A stretch of DNA of 64,000 nt from Fumia sp045121595 (GCA_045121595.1 JBGVGI010000028.1:1-64000), one strand, 5' to 3'; positions 24,515-32,573 are shown, numbered from the stretch's first letter. Numbers and translations are program-made. The notes: generated by a model not told the origin, from the sequence alone.

Positions 24515-24538
24515 GTGGGCTATTTAGATTCGAGTTAA
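24515..24538 (+). CDS. Possible seven-codon leader peptide or gene remnant
   Basis: GTG with six further codons (MGYLDSS) and TAA, preceded by CAGGAGGG at good spacing. A site this strong without a gene suggests a leader peptide, or the start of a gene whose rest was lost, upstream of the DUF4417 gene. The remainder of 24297-24592 holds the promoter and repeats listed and no other reading frame. Confidence 0.3.
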   Translation: MGYLDSS

Positions 24539-24592
24539 TTCTATTTCTCTGTTATTAACTAAAAATTAAAACGAAAGGTGGTTTTAATAACC

Positions 24593-25366
24593 ATGACTAA
24601 AAGAATAAACGATTTAGTAAATAATTTGTATTTTGAAAGGAAAGATGTTATAATGTATAACGATAAAAAGAGAAAAGGTTGTAAGGATGTATGGAATGCT
24701 TTTATGGTCGAAGGAGCTACCTTCTCTCCAAATGACATTCCATTATGTCCTACAACCACAGCAGAACTTCCCAATGCTGTAATCACTTGGGAAGAAGCAA
24801 AAGCCATATACAAGAAGCATCGTATTAAGAAAGATGTTGAATTCACACACGATGCATTTGTATGCTGGTATATTGATGATTACAAATTTGACGGGCCTCG
24901 AGGCATTTGGCACGATTTTAACTTTGCACTAAAAGTTCTTTGTCATTTTGCAGGAGTTATCACTCCAGACTTCTCAACCTATCAAGATTTCCCCGAACCA
25001 CTCAAAATCTATAATACTTACAGAATAAGGGCTTTCGGATATTGGCTTACCAAGAATGGCATTAAAGTCATTAACAACGTTCGTTGGGGAACGCCTGAAT
25101 CCTATCGATATTGCTTTGATGGGATTGAGAAAAACACAGTCATTGCTATCGGTACTTGTGGAGGTAGTCCTCGCAAGCACGTTGACCGTAAGCGTTTTGA
25201 GTGTGGTCTTACAGAGCTTGTTAGCAGACTGCATCCTCATACAATAATTGTCTATGGTTCAGCAAACTATGATTGCTTTGAAAAGTTAAAAGGACAAGGC
25301 ATAAATATCGTTGCATTTTCTTCTGAAACTGCGAAAGCATTTGAGAGGAGGAAGCGCGATGAGTAA
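24593..25366 (+). CDS. DUF4417-like protein
   Basis: A 257-residue soluble protein. The body from about residue 30 matches the DUF4417 pattern known from phages and mobile elements, with WGTPESYRYCFDGIEKNTVIAIGTCG and the later TIIVYGSANYDCFE. Function is unknown. The start is uncertain: ATG at 24593 follows AAAGGTGG, while ATG at 24653 (MYNDKKRKGC) also has an AAAGGAAAG site, and GTG at 24578 is in frame. It leads a three-gene plus-strand unit divergent from the ABC-3C operon and overlaps the next gene by 8 bases. Confidence 0.7.
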   Translation: MTKRINDLVNNLYFERKDVIMYNDKKRKGCKDVWNAFMVEGATFSPNDIPLCPTTTAELPNAVITWEEAKAIYKKHRIKKDVEFTHDAFVCWYIDDYKFDGPRGIWHDFNFALKVLCHFAGVITPDFSTYQDFPEPLKIYNTYRIRAFGYWLTKNGIKVINNVRWGTPESYRYCFDGIEKNTVIAIGTCGGSPRKHVDRKRFECGLTELVSRLHPHTIIVYGSANYDCFEKLKGQGINIVAFSSETAKAFERRKRDE

Positions 25367-25703
25367 ACCTCTAAGCTATAATTATACTGGAACAAAAGGA
25401 CATATTGTTGCTATTGCTTCCGACCTACCACAGACAGGGTCAGGCTTGGCTGCAAAAGGTTGGGAGGATATTTCGCATCCTTCACAAGCCGCCATTGGTT
25501 CTTATACTTTTAGAGACCCATCTACAGGGTTGAGAATAAGATATGACACACCAGTGCCCGGTGCAAATGGATTTAAGGGTAAAGACCACTATCACATCCT
25601 TAATCCTAACGCAACAAGCACACGAGATATGTATCTTGATTCACAAGGCAACCCCGTTCCTAAAAATAGTAAAGCTTCACATATACTACCGAAAGGAGAA
25701 TAA
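25359..25703 (+). CDS. Small toxin-like protein (polymorphic toxin C-terminal domain-like)
   Basis: A 114-residue protein without signal peptide or membrane segment. GLRIRYDTPVPGANGFKGKDHYHILNPN and the ending GNPVPKNSKASHILPKGE resemble the C-terminal modules of polymorphic toxins, where His and Lys residues often form an RNase-like site. There is no N-terminal delivery domain, so if it is a toxin it is a free cytoplasmic cassette or a remnant. ATG follows GAGGAGGAAGCGCG inside the end of the DUF4417 gene. The next gene looks like its immunity partner. Confidence 0.5.
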   Translation: MSKPLSYNYTGTKGHIVAIASDLPQTGSGLAAKGWEDISHPSQAAIGSYTFRDPSTGLRIRYDTPVPGANGFKGKDHYHILNPNATSTRDMYLDSQGNPVPKNSKASHILPKGE

Positions 25704-25708
25704 ATGTT

Positions 25709-26044
25709 ATGACACTACAAGAGTTCACAACTAAATACAATTTTCACGATAGCCTTATTGACGAGGTTTCCTTTGATGCAGTTTCAAAGCAGGTCTTAAT
25801 GCGTGTAGATTTTGCATATTGGATGCAAGAATGGTACACAGAAGATTTGCCGGAAACGGATACCTTAACACTTATCTTTAACGAGGTTAGCCAATTTATA
25901 TGCCCTGATGATGTGCCTTGGGAACAGATTAGTATCATTCAAGCAAGCTTAGAAGATGATAGTATAAAGTTTGCTTTAATGAACGATATTACTGATGACT
26001 ACCTTGATGTTTTTATCAAATGTGAATCTATCAGTATTGCCTAA
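25709..26044 (+). CDS. Immunity-like small acidic protein
   Basis: A 111-residue acidic protein whose start (TTKYNFHDSLIDEVSFD) has the FHDS...I pattern common in small immunity-type proteins, followed by alternating beta strands. It begins five bases after the toxin-like gene with GAAAGGAGAA upstream, the order expected for a toxin-immunity pair. The pairing is inferred from order and character only. A strong terminator follows. Confidence 0.5.
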   Translation: MTLQEFTTKYNFHDSLIDEVSFDAVSKQVLMRVDFAYWMQEWYTEDLPETDTLTLIFNEVSQFICPDDVPWEQISIIQASLEDDSIKFALMNDITDDYLDVFIKCESISIA

Positions 26045-26050
26045 CAAATG

Positions 26051-26083
26051 AACAGATGCAGTTTTTATTAAACTGCATCTGTT
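26051..26083. terminator. Bidirectional terminator at the island's right edge
   Basis: AACAGATGCAGTTT pairs with AAACTGCATCTGTT, followed by a T run. It separates the immunity-like gene from the converging M23 peptidase gene. Confidence 0.85.
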
Positions 26084-26085
26084 TT

Positions 26086-27900
26086 TTAACCAATATAATT
26101 AAGCGGATTTCGTGTACCACCGTTTATCTGCACTTCAAAGTGGAGATGGTTACCGGTTGAATAACCCGTACTTCCGCATCCTGCAATCTTCTGTCCTTTA
26201 TCTACGTACTGTCCGACAGAAACGTTAAGGCTTGAGTTATGTCCGTAAAGTGTGCGTACACCATTTCCGTGGTCGATTACAACACATTTACCGTAACTGT
26301 AATACCAACCTGAAACTACAACTCTTCCTGCCGCAGAGGCATAAATCGGAGTGCCGTAAGGTGCCGCGATATCAAGACCTCGGTGTCCGCGTGAGCCATA
26401 GTAGCAGCTTATCTTACCGCCACCGATGGGCCATACGAAGTTTCCGCTTACTTTACCGCTTCCTGATGAGCCTTTAATATAACCTGAGCCCGTGGAATAT
26501 ACAACTTTTGTACCTTTGATAACTTTTTTGGTGACGGGTTCTTCGAGCGTTGTGGATGTTAAAATTTCTCTCGTGTCCTCGATACCGTCAACGTAAGAAA
26601 CCATAGCGGTAACGTCTCTTGAGCCGTTTTTACCTTCCTGAACGATTTTTGTATAACCGACGTTTTTGCTTGAATCGTTGGTGGTTTCAACGGTATATGG
26701 AATATCTTCAACGTAGTTTTCTTCTTTGGTAACCTTTACTGATAAGAAAGGCTCACTTTTTGCAATAAGTGCTTCGTCGCCTATCATACATCTTTTTTCA
26801 AGAGTAGGATTGAGCTTTTTGAACTCTTTATAAGGAATTCCGTGCTTTGAGGCAATAAGTGTCGGGCTGTCCCCCGCTTTGATGGTGTAGGTTCTTTCTG
26901 CGGAAACGTCGGAGTTTAAAAGCTCAATCATTTCAGCATCGGGAATGACACTGTCTGCAAGATAAAAACCTCTTCTGAGTTCAACGTCTTTTGCGAATTC
27001 AACCTTTTCGTTACCTTCTTCGGAACGGTATGCGTCAAGAGTTTCATTAAAAATAGACTCGATAAGAGTATTGTTTGTAACAGCACCGTAGAAAACGTCG
27101 TCTACGTAAAGACCGTCTGCTTCAACGATTTCACGGTCGGAGGTACGGATAAGGTTATCGGTAACCTCAGGTGCGTCGGCAAGTTTTTTTCTGCTGACAC
27201 TTACCAAAGCAAAAGCAGTATCAAGCTCAAAAACCTTATCATCTGTCGTACTTACAAGACGGGTTTGCAAATCGTTTTTAGCATCGGTGAATACGGCTTC
27301 ATCGCTTACGAAAGCTACAACTTCACCGCCCTGCTCAACCGAGAGAGCGTAGGTTATATTTGAAAATACCGAAACGACAAGGCAGAAAACCAACATACCC
27401 ATAACGGGAGCTGTGTGATTTATTACACTTGTACGAAATCTGCGGTCGTTTATAAGTTTAAGCTTAAAGGTTTTAAAAAGGCCTTTGATACCTTTTCTTC
27501 TGAATATCTTTTGAACAATAGGAATGAGTTTGTCAATTTTTGAAACAATTCTGTCCATTGCTTTAATAAACTTATTCCAGATAATTCTTATAAATTTGAT
27601 GAGTTTTTTAACCTGCGGTTTTAAAAGTTTTACTGAAACCTTAAAGCATTTTTTTGCAAAAATATAAAGTTTGTCAAGCTCAAAAAGTGTAACGTCACCT
27701 GTATAGTCACATAAAATGGTGGTGTTTTCACCGAGATTTTTGCAAACTTCACACGTCTTTTTATAAAAAGCTTTTGATTTAATAACAGTTTCTTTTTTTA
27801 TATATGAAAATAACTTTTTGCAGAAAATTAAAAATACATTTAAAAAGGAAGCTACTTTTTCCTTTAAATTTCTCTTGTCGCCATTTGACGGCAGAGACAT
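26086..27900 (-). CDS. Membrane-anchored M23 peptidoglycan hydrolase with LysM and G5 domains
   Basis: A 604-residue cell-wall hydrolase. A basic N-terminal cytoplasmic region of about 150 residues is followed by one membrane segment (about 163-187), a LysM domain (338-382, IKAGDSPTLIASKHGI), a G5 domain (about 388-465) and a C-terminal M23 endopeptidase domain. The zinc ligands are intact: His506/Asp510 (GHRGLD) and His585/His587 (HLHFE), with His554 in YGHN. It should cleave stem-peptide crosslinks outside the cell. It is monocistronic, with its own promoter and a WalR-type box near the start site. Confidence 0.93.
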   Translation of the reverse strand: MSLPSNGDKRNLKEKVASFLNVFLIFCKKLFSYIKKETVIKSKAFYKKTCEVCKNLGENTTILCDYTGDVTLFELDKLYIFAKKCFKVSVKLLKPQVKKLIKFIRIIWNKFIKAMDRIVSKIDKLIPIVQKIFRRKGIKGLFKTFKLKLINDRRFRTSVINHTAPVMGMLVFCLVVSVFSNITYALSVEQGGEVVAFVSDEAVFTDAKNDLQTRLVSTTDDKVFELDTAFALVSVSRKKLADAPEVTDNLIRTSDREIVEADGLYVDDVFYGAVTNNTLIESIFNETLDAYRSEEGNEKVEFAKDVELRRGFYLADSVIPDAEMIELLNSDVSAERTYTIKAGDSPTLIASKHGIPYKEFKKLNPTLEKRCMIGDEALIAKSEPFLSVKVTKEENYVEDIPYTVETTNDSSKNVGYTKIVQEGKNGSRDVTAMVSYVDGIEDTREILTSTTLEEPVTKKVIKGTKVVYSTGSGYIKGSSGSGKVSGNFVWPIGGGKISCYYGSRGHRGLDIAAPYGTPIYASAAGRVVVSGWYYSYGKCVVIDHGNGVRTLYGHNSSLNVSVGQYVDKGQKIAGCGSTGYSTGNHLHFEVQINGGTRNPLNYIG

Positions 27901-27920
27901 TTAAATCATCTCCTTTCTGT

Positions 27921-27937
27921 TGTTACCGTTTTGTAAC
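27921..27937 (+). promoter_or_regulatory. WalR-type box near the transcription start of the M23 gene
   Basis: TGTTAC, five bases, TGTAAC fits the WalR consensus TGTWAH-N5-TGTWAH exactly. A third TGTTAC lies at 27946-27951. The box is downstream of the -10 box, a position that would favour repression. Confidence 0.5.
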
Positions 27938-27952
27938 AATCGAACTGTTACA

Positions 27953-27981
27953 AGTATACCAATAAAGGGGTGTTTTTGCAA
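27953..27981 (-). promoter_or_regulatory. Predicted sigma-A promoter of the M23/LysM/G5 gene
   Basis: Minus strand TTGCAA (27981-27976), 17 bases, TATACT (27958-27953), about 50 bases before the ATG. Confidence 0.7.
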
Positions 27982-28046
27982 CCAATTTGTTACCTTTTTT
28001 GAAAAATATTAATATTTTTAGGCAAAATTAACTAAAAAATAAAATA

Positions 28047-28081
28047 ATATCAGGCACTTTTTACTAAAAAGCACCTGATAT
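28047..28081. terminator. Hairpin terminator downstream of hemW
   Basis: ATATCAGG and CCTGATAT pair, with a 2x2 internal mismatch and then an A/T inner stem, followed by T-rich sequence on the minus strand. Confidence 0.65.
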
Positions 28082-28113
28082 CCAAATGAAAAAAATAACA
28101 AATTGTAACGAAG

Positions 28114-29187
28114 TTAGTAGTCAAGAATAGATGAAAGTATGGTATTTGACACTAAAAAACCGTTTGGAGTAAAGGAAATTCTTCCGTTTTCTATACGCAT
28201 AAGTCCGTTTTTTATACAAATTTCTGCTTTTTTAAGTACGCTTTCGGGAACTTCGGAAACAAAAATTCCTTCAGAAAGCCTTAACTTAAGGAGGATTTTT
28301 TCCTTCTCATCTCCACCTTCGCCATCGGGGACGATGCCAAAATCCATATCGGATAAATAATTCTTTATTGACTTTTTGTGATAAAATCTTTTTCCGTCAA
28401 AAAACGAATGCCCTGCGACTCCGAATGAAAGATACTCTTCGCAGTTCCAGTATTTTAAGTTATGACTGCATTCAAAGCCCTGTTTTGCAAAATTTGAAAT
28501 TTCATACTGTTTAAAACCACAGTTTTCAAGGTAGGAAACTGTTTCAAGGTAAAATTCGGCTACCTCGTCCTCATCGGCACAGAGGTTTTCAATGTGATTT
28601 TCGTAAAACTTTGTACCTTCTTCTATTTTTAAAAGATAAGCTGAAATATGGGTCGGATCAAGACTTGTGATAAAATCAAGGGTTTTTATAAGACTTCCCT
28701 TTGTCTGGTAAGGAATTCCAAGCATAACGTCAAGACTTATGTTTTTAAATCCTGATTTTTTTGCAAAATTCACAGCGTCAACGATTTGTTTTGAGTTGTG
28801 ACGTCTGCCAAGGGCGTAAAGTTCTTTATCAATTCCTGATTGTGCGCCGAAGGAAATGCGGTTTATTCCCAAAGAGAAAATTTTTTTGAGATAATCTTCG
28901 TTAACACTGTCGGGATTTGCTTCAATTGTTATTTCACCTTCAAGGTTGAAAACCTCTTTACAGGCGTTTATAAGTTTTTGTATTTCATCGGCAGTGAGAA
29001 CAGACGGCGTACCACCACCTATAAAAAGGCTGTCGGCTTTTACGTTTTTTTCTTTATAAGAATAAATTTCTTCGATAACTCTGTCTATATATTCACTTTT
29101 TACCGCCTCATCAGTGAGCGAGTAGAAGTCACAATAAAGGCACTTGGAACGGCAAAAAGGGATATGAATATAAATTCCTGTTTTCAT
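28114..29187 (-). CDS. hemW: Radical-SAM heme chaperone HemW
   Basis: A 357-residue protein of the HemN/HemW family. The radical-SAM motif CRSKCLYC lies near residue 12 and GGGTPS follows; the C-terminal HemN-type domain is present. Its length and the short N-terminus fit HemW, the heme-insertion chaperone, rather than coproporphyrinogen dehydrogenase HemN. It lies downstream of lepA, a common Firmicutes order, with a terminator-like hairpin between them and AGGAGTGAGCAG before the ATG. Confidence 0.93.
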   Translation of the reverse strand: MKTGIYIHIPFCRSKCLYCDFYSLTDEAVKSEYIDRVIEEIYSYKEKNVKADSLFIGGGTPSVLTADEIQKLINACKEVFNLEGEITIEANPDSVNEDYLKKIFSLGINRISFGAQSGIDKELYALGRRHNSKQIVDAVNFAKKSGFKNISLDVMLGIPYQTKGSLIKTLDFITSLDPTHISAYLLKIEEGTKFYENHIENLCADEDEVAEFYLETVSYLENCGFKQYEISNFAKQGFECSHNLKYWNCEEYLSFGVAGHSFFDGKRFYHKKSIKNYLSDMDFGIVPDGEGGDEKEKILLKLRLSEGIFVSEVPESVLKKAEICIKNGLMRIENGRISFTPNGFLVSNTILSSILDY

Positions 29188-29204
29188 CTGCTCACTCCTA
29201 ACAA

Positions 29205-29228
29205 AAAAGGGGCGTATTCGCCCCTTTT
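29205..29228 (-). terminator. Terminator or attenuator between lepA and hemW
   Basis: AAAAGGGGCG and CGCCCCTTTT form a 10 bp stem around TATT, with a T run on the minus strand. It overlaps the lepA stop codon, so hemW may be read by partial readthrough. Confidence 0.75.
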
Positions 29229-31032
29229 AATCAAGTTTAAGAACTGACATAAATGCTTCCTGAGGAACTTCAACGCTACCAAGCTGACGCATACGTTTTT
29301 TACCTTCTTTTTGTTTTTCAAGAAGCTTTTTCTTACGGGTGATGTCACCACCGTAACATTTTGCAAGTACGTCTTTGCGAAGTGCTTTAACAGTTTCTCT
29401 TGCGATAATTTTACCGCCGATAGCCGCCTGAATCGGCACTTCAAAAAGCTGACGCGGAATGTTTTCTTTGAGGTTTTCGGCAATTTTTCTTCCTCTCGAG
29501 TATGCCTTTTCCTCATGAACGATAAAGGAAAGAGCATCGACGATATCACCGTTAAGAAGAATATCAAGTTTTACAAGTTTTGAGGGCTTATATCCCATAA
29601 GTTCGTAGTCAAATGAAGCGTAACCTTTTGTGCGGGATTTAAGAGCATCAAAAAAGTCGTAAACAATTTCATTAAGAGGAAGCTCGTAATGCATTTCAAC
29701 ACGGGTTTCCTCAAGATAAGTCATATCTTTAAAAAATCCGCGACGTTCCTGACAAAGCTCCATAATACTTCCAACGTATTCGGTAGGAGTAAGGATGTTT
29801 GCTTTTACGATGGGTTCTTCAGCCTGTAAAATCAAAGCGGGGTCAGGATAGTTTGTGGGGTTATCGATATAAACAACCGAATTGTCGGTTTTTGTAATTC
29901 TGTAGATAACTGACGGTGCAGTTGTTACAAGGTCGAGGTTAAATTCCCTTTCAAGGCGTTCCTGTAAAATTTCCATATGCAAAAGCCCTAAGAATCCGCA
30001 ACGGAAACCAAATCCTAAAGCAACCGAGGTTTCAGGCTCAAAAGAGAGTGCCGCATCGTTAAGCTGAAGCTTTTCGAGTGCGTCGCGTAAATCGCCGTAC
30101 TTAGCGCCGTCGGCAGGGTAAATACCGCAGAACACCATCGGATTAACCTGACGATATCCGGGCAAAGGTTCTGATGCAGGGTTTTCGGCATCGGTCACGG
30201 TGTCACCGACACTTGTATCGGAAACGCTTTTGATACTTGCAGTGATATAACCTACGTCACCTGCAGAAAGTTCCGCACAGGGAAGGAGATTTTTTGCTCC
30301 CATATGCCCTACTTCAACTACGTCAAATTCAGCACCTGACGACATCATACGAATGCGGGTGCCAGGTTTTACGGTACCTTCTTTAATACGGATATATACG
30401 ATAACACCTTTGTAGCTATCGTAGTAAGAGTCAAAAATCAAAGCTTGTAAGGGAGCTTCATCATTACCTTTGGGTGCAGGAATATCAGAAACTATTCTTT
30501 CAAGCACGTCTTCAATACCGATACCCACTTTTGCGGAAATTCTGGGGGAATCAAGTGCAGGGATACCGATAACGTCTTCGACTTCGTGTGCAACCCTTTC
30601 AGGGTCGGCAGAAGGCAAGTCGATTTTATTGATAACGGGAACGATCTCAAGGTTATGGTCAACTGCAAGATAAGTGTTTGCAAGGGTCTGAGCCTCAATG
30701 CCCTGAGAAGCGTCAACAACGAGTATCGCCCCTTCACAAGCGGCAAGAGAACGTGAAACCTCGTAGTTAAAGTCAACGTGACCGGGGGTATCAATAAGGT
30801 TAAAAGCGTAAACTTTACCATCTTTTGCAGTGTAGTTTAAGTTAACGGCTCTTGCTTTGATGGTAATACCTCTTTCTCTTTCGATATCCATATTATCAAG
30901 AAGCTGATCTTCCATATCTCTGGACGCAACGGTAGAAGTCCTCTCTAAAATTCTGTCAGCGAGAGTGGACTTTCCGTGGTCAATATGTGCTATAATGCAA
31001 AAATTACGAATATTGTCTGTGTTTTTTGACAA
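29227..31032 (-). CDS. lepA: Elongation factor 4 (LepA)
   Basis: A 601-residue translational GTPase that acts on stalled or assembling ribosomes. The GTP-binding domain carries AHIDHGKST, DTPGHVDF and NKIDLPSA, followed by EF-G-like domains and the LepA-specific C-terminus (RKKKLLEKQKEGKKRMRQ). I place the start at TTG 31032, not the ATG at 31047. GAGGTG lies seven bases before the TTG, overlapping the upstream ATG codon region, and the resulting N-terminus (SKNTDNIRNFCIIAH) is typical. Divergent from the ECF-coaX genes. Confidence 0.95.
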   Translation of the reverse strand: MSKNTDNIRNFCIIAHIDHGKSTLADRILERTSTVASRDMEDQLLDNMDIERERGITIKARAVNLNYTAKDGKVYAFNLIDTPGHVDFNYEVSRSLAACEGAILVVDASQGIEAQTLANTYLAVDHNLEIVPVINKIDLPSADPERVAHEVEDVIGIPALDSPRISAKVGIGIEDVLERIVSDIPAPKGNDEAPLQALIFDSYYDSYKGVIVYIRIKEGTVKPGTRIRMMSSGAEFDVVEVGHMGAKNLLPCAELSAGDVGYITASIKSVSDTSVGDTVTDAENPASEPLPGYRQVNPMVFCGIYPADGAKYGDLRDALEKLQLNDAALSFEPETSVALGFGFRCGFLGLLHMEILQERLEREFNLDLVTTAPSVIYRITKTDNSVVYIDNPTNYPDPALILQAEEPIVKANILTPTEYVGSIMELCQERRGFFKDMTYLEETRVEMHYELPLNEIVYDFFDALKSRTKGYASFDYELMGYKPSKLVKLDILLNGDIVDALSFIVHEEKAYSRGRKIAENLKENIPRQLFEVPIQAAIGGKIIARETVKALRKDVLAKCYGGDITRKKKLLEKQKEGKKRMRQLGSVEVPQEAFMSVLKLD

Positions 31033-31064
31033 ATCAATACACCTCATAAAATTAAACTAAAAAT

Positions 31065-31093
31065 ATTATACACATTTTTTCGAAAAAAGTAAA
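31065..31093 (-). promoter_or_regulatory. Predicted sigma-A promoter of lepA
   Basis: Minus strand TTTACT (31093-31088), 17 bases, TATAAT (31070-31065). Confidence 0.6.
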
Positions 31094-31102
31094 GAGGAAA
31101 GC

Positions 31103-31131
31103 TTGATTTTAGAAAAACATAGTGATATAAT
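31103..31131 (+). promoter_or_regulatory. Predicted sigma-A promoter of the ECF-coaX operon
   Basis: TTGATT (31103-31108), 17 bases, TATAAT (31126-31131). A small 5' leader hairpin follows at 31148-31172. Confidence 0.65.
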
Positions 31132-31147
31132 GTTTTTGCAAAATTAC

Positions 31148-31172
31148 ATTGTATCTGTTAAGACAGAACAAT
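31148..31172 (+). promoter_or_regulatory. Leader hairpin upstream of the ECF S-component gene
   Basis: ATTGT, one unpaired base, TCTGT pairs with ACAGA, ACAAT around a TAAG loop, ending four bases before the AGGAGG ribosome site. Too small for a known riboswitch; it may tune translation or mRNA stability. Confidence 0.35.
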
Positions 31173-31189
31173 AGTAGGAGGAATTTAAT

Positions 31190-31774
31190 ATGAAAAAAAC
31201 ATCATTGGCTACCGGCAAGACAGAGAAAATTGTAGGTATAGCGCTTTTATCCGCTATAGTTATAGTTTTACAGCTTGTCGGTTCTTTTGTAAGATTCGGA
31301 ATGTTTTCCGTTTCGCTTGTTCTTGTGCCAATCGTCATCGGCGCCGCACTTTATGGTGTTTCGGCGGGTATGTGGCTCGGCTTTGCATTTGCAATAGCGG
31401 TTTTTATCTCGCAGGATGCTAACACGTTTTTGGTTATCAGTCCGCTTGGCACGATTGTGACAGTTCTTTTAAAAGGCGTTCTTGCTGGGCTTTTTGCAGG
31501 ACTTGTTTATAAAGCACTTTCAAAGCATAAGACTCTTGCGGTGTTTGCAGCAGCGGTTGTTTGCCCCGTTATCAATACAGCGGTATTTCTGCTTGGATGT
31601 AAGCTTTTCTTTATGGATGCAATTTCTGTGTGGGCATCGGATGCAGGACAGAATATAGTAAAATTCCTGTTTTTGGGACTTGGTATCATTAACTTCCCGT
31701 TTGAAGTTGCAGTAAATATTCTGTTGGCACCGATAATTGTAAGGCTTCTTAATATCAAAGGAGGCAAAAAATGA
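31190..31774 (+). CDS. ECF transporter S component, probably for pantothenate
   Basis: A 194-residue membrane protein with about six hydrophobic segments (for example VGIALLSAIVIVLQLVGSF, AVFAAAVVCPVINTAVF), the layout of substrate-binding S components of energy-coupling-factor transporters. It would share an ATPase/EcfT module encoded elsewhere. It overlaps coaX by four bases (ATGA), so the vitamin is probably pantothenate (PanT-like); this comes from context, not from a residue signature. ATG follows AGGAGGAATTTAAT. Confidence 0.8.
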   Translation: MKKTSLATGKTEKIVGIALLSAIVIVLQLVGSFVRFGMFSVSLVLVPIVIGAALYGVSAGMWLGFAFAIAVFISQDANTFLVISPLGTIVTVLLKGVLAGLFAGLVYKALSKHKTLAVFAAAVVCPVINTAVFLLGCKLFFMDAISVWASDAGQNIVKFLFLGLGIINFPFEVAVNILLAPIIVRLLNIKGGKK

Positions 31775-32541
31775 TTTTAGCACTTGACGTCGGCAACAGC
31801 AATATTGTATTTGGTTGCCTTGACGAAGAAAAAATTTATTTTGTCGGCAGACTTTCTACCGACAGAAGCTGTACTGAAGACGAATATGCTATCCGTTTCA
31901 AAAACCTTATGGAGCTTAACGGAATTACCCCTGAAATGATTAAAGGAAGTATTATTTCATCGGTTGTGCCTCCGCTTATCAATATACTTGTGGCGGCAGT
32001 TGAAAAATCCGTAGGTAAAACTCCGCTTGTTGTTGGACCAGGTGTGAAAACAGGACTCAATATCAAAATTGACAACCCTGCCCAGCTCGGAAGTGACCTT
32101 GCAGTAGATGCAGTTGCGGCACTCGATAAATATCCCGTTCCGCTTGTGGTTATCGATATGGGAACTGCAACAACCGTTTCGGTTATCGACAGTAATAAGT
32201 TTTTCCTTGGTGGCATGATTTTGCCGGGTGTAAGAATTTCTCAGGAAGCGCTTACTTCACGCACTTCTCTTTTGCAGGGAATAAGCCTTGAAGCTCCAAA
32301 AAAAGTTATCGGTAGCAACACGATAGACAGTATGAAAAGTGGCGCAATTTACGGAAACGCCGCAGTGCTTGACGGACTTATTGAAAGAATTGAGGAAGAA
32401 CTCGGAGAAAAAGTTACCGCGGTTGCCACGGGTGGTCTTAGCAAGAGTATCGTTCCCTACTGTAAACGTGAAATCATCGTTGATGATAACCTTTTGCTTA
32501 AAGGTTTATGGCTTATTTATAAAAAGAATACCGAAAAATAA
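31771..32541 (+). CDS. coaX: Type III pantothenate kinase
   Basis: A 256-residue enzyme for the first step of coenzyme A synthesis. It shows the type III signatures: DVGNSNIVFG at the N-terminus (phosphate-binding), GSDLAVDAVAA, the DMGTATT segment (IDMGTATTVSVID) and FLGGMILPGV. Type III kinases need a monovalent cation and are not feedback inhibited by CoA. It is translationally coupled to the upstream S-component gene, which would supply the substrate. Confidence 0.96.
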   Translation: MILALDVGNSNIVFGCLDEEKIYFVGRLSTDRSCTEDEYAIRFKNLMELNGITPEMIKGSIISSVVPPLINILVAAVEKSVGKTPLVVGPGVKTGLNIKIDNPAQLGSDLAVDAVAALDKYPVPLVVIDMGTATTVSVIDSNKFFLGGMILPGVRISQEALTSRTSLLQGISLEAPKKVIGSNTIDSMKSGAIYGNAAVLDGLIERIEEELGEKVTAVATGGLSKSIVPYCKREIIVDDNLLLKGLWLIYKKNTEK

Positions 32542-32545
32542 TTAA

Positions 32546-32573
32546 AACGCTCTCTTTTTTGAGAGCGTTTTTG
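32546..32573 (+). terminator. Intrinsic terminator after coaX
   Basis: AAACGCTCTC pairs with GAGAGCGTTT, with TTTTTT in the loop and a T run after the stem. Confidence 0.85.

Noticed and set aside
24640..24655. TTATAATG in front of ATG 24653 read as a promoter for the DUF4417 gene
   Set aside because: The -10-like box overlaps the candidate ATG itself, so a transcript from it would start inside the gene.
30492..30821. Out-of-frame 109-codon minus-strand ORF within lepA
   Set aside because: It is a Leu/Thr-rich shadow of the lepA frame with no ribosome site.
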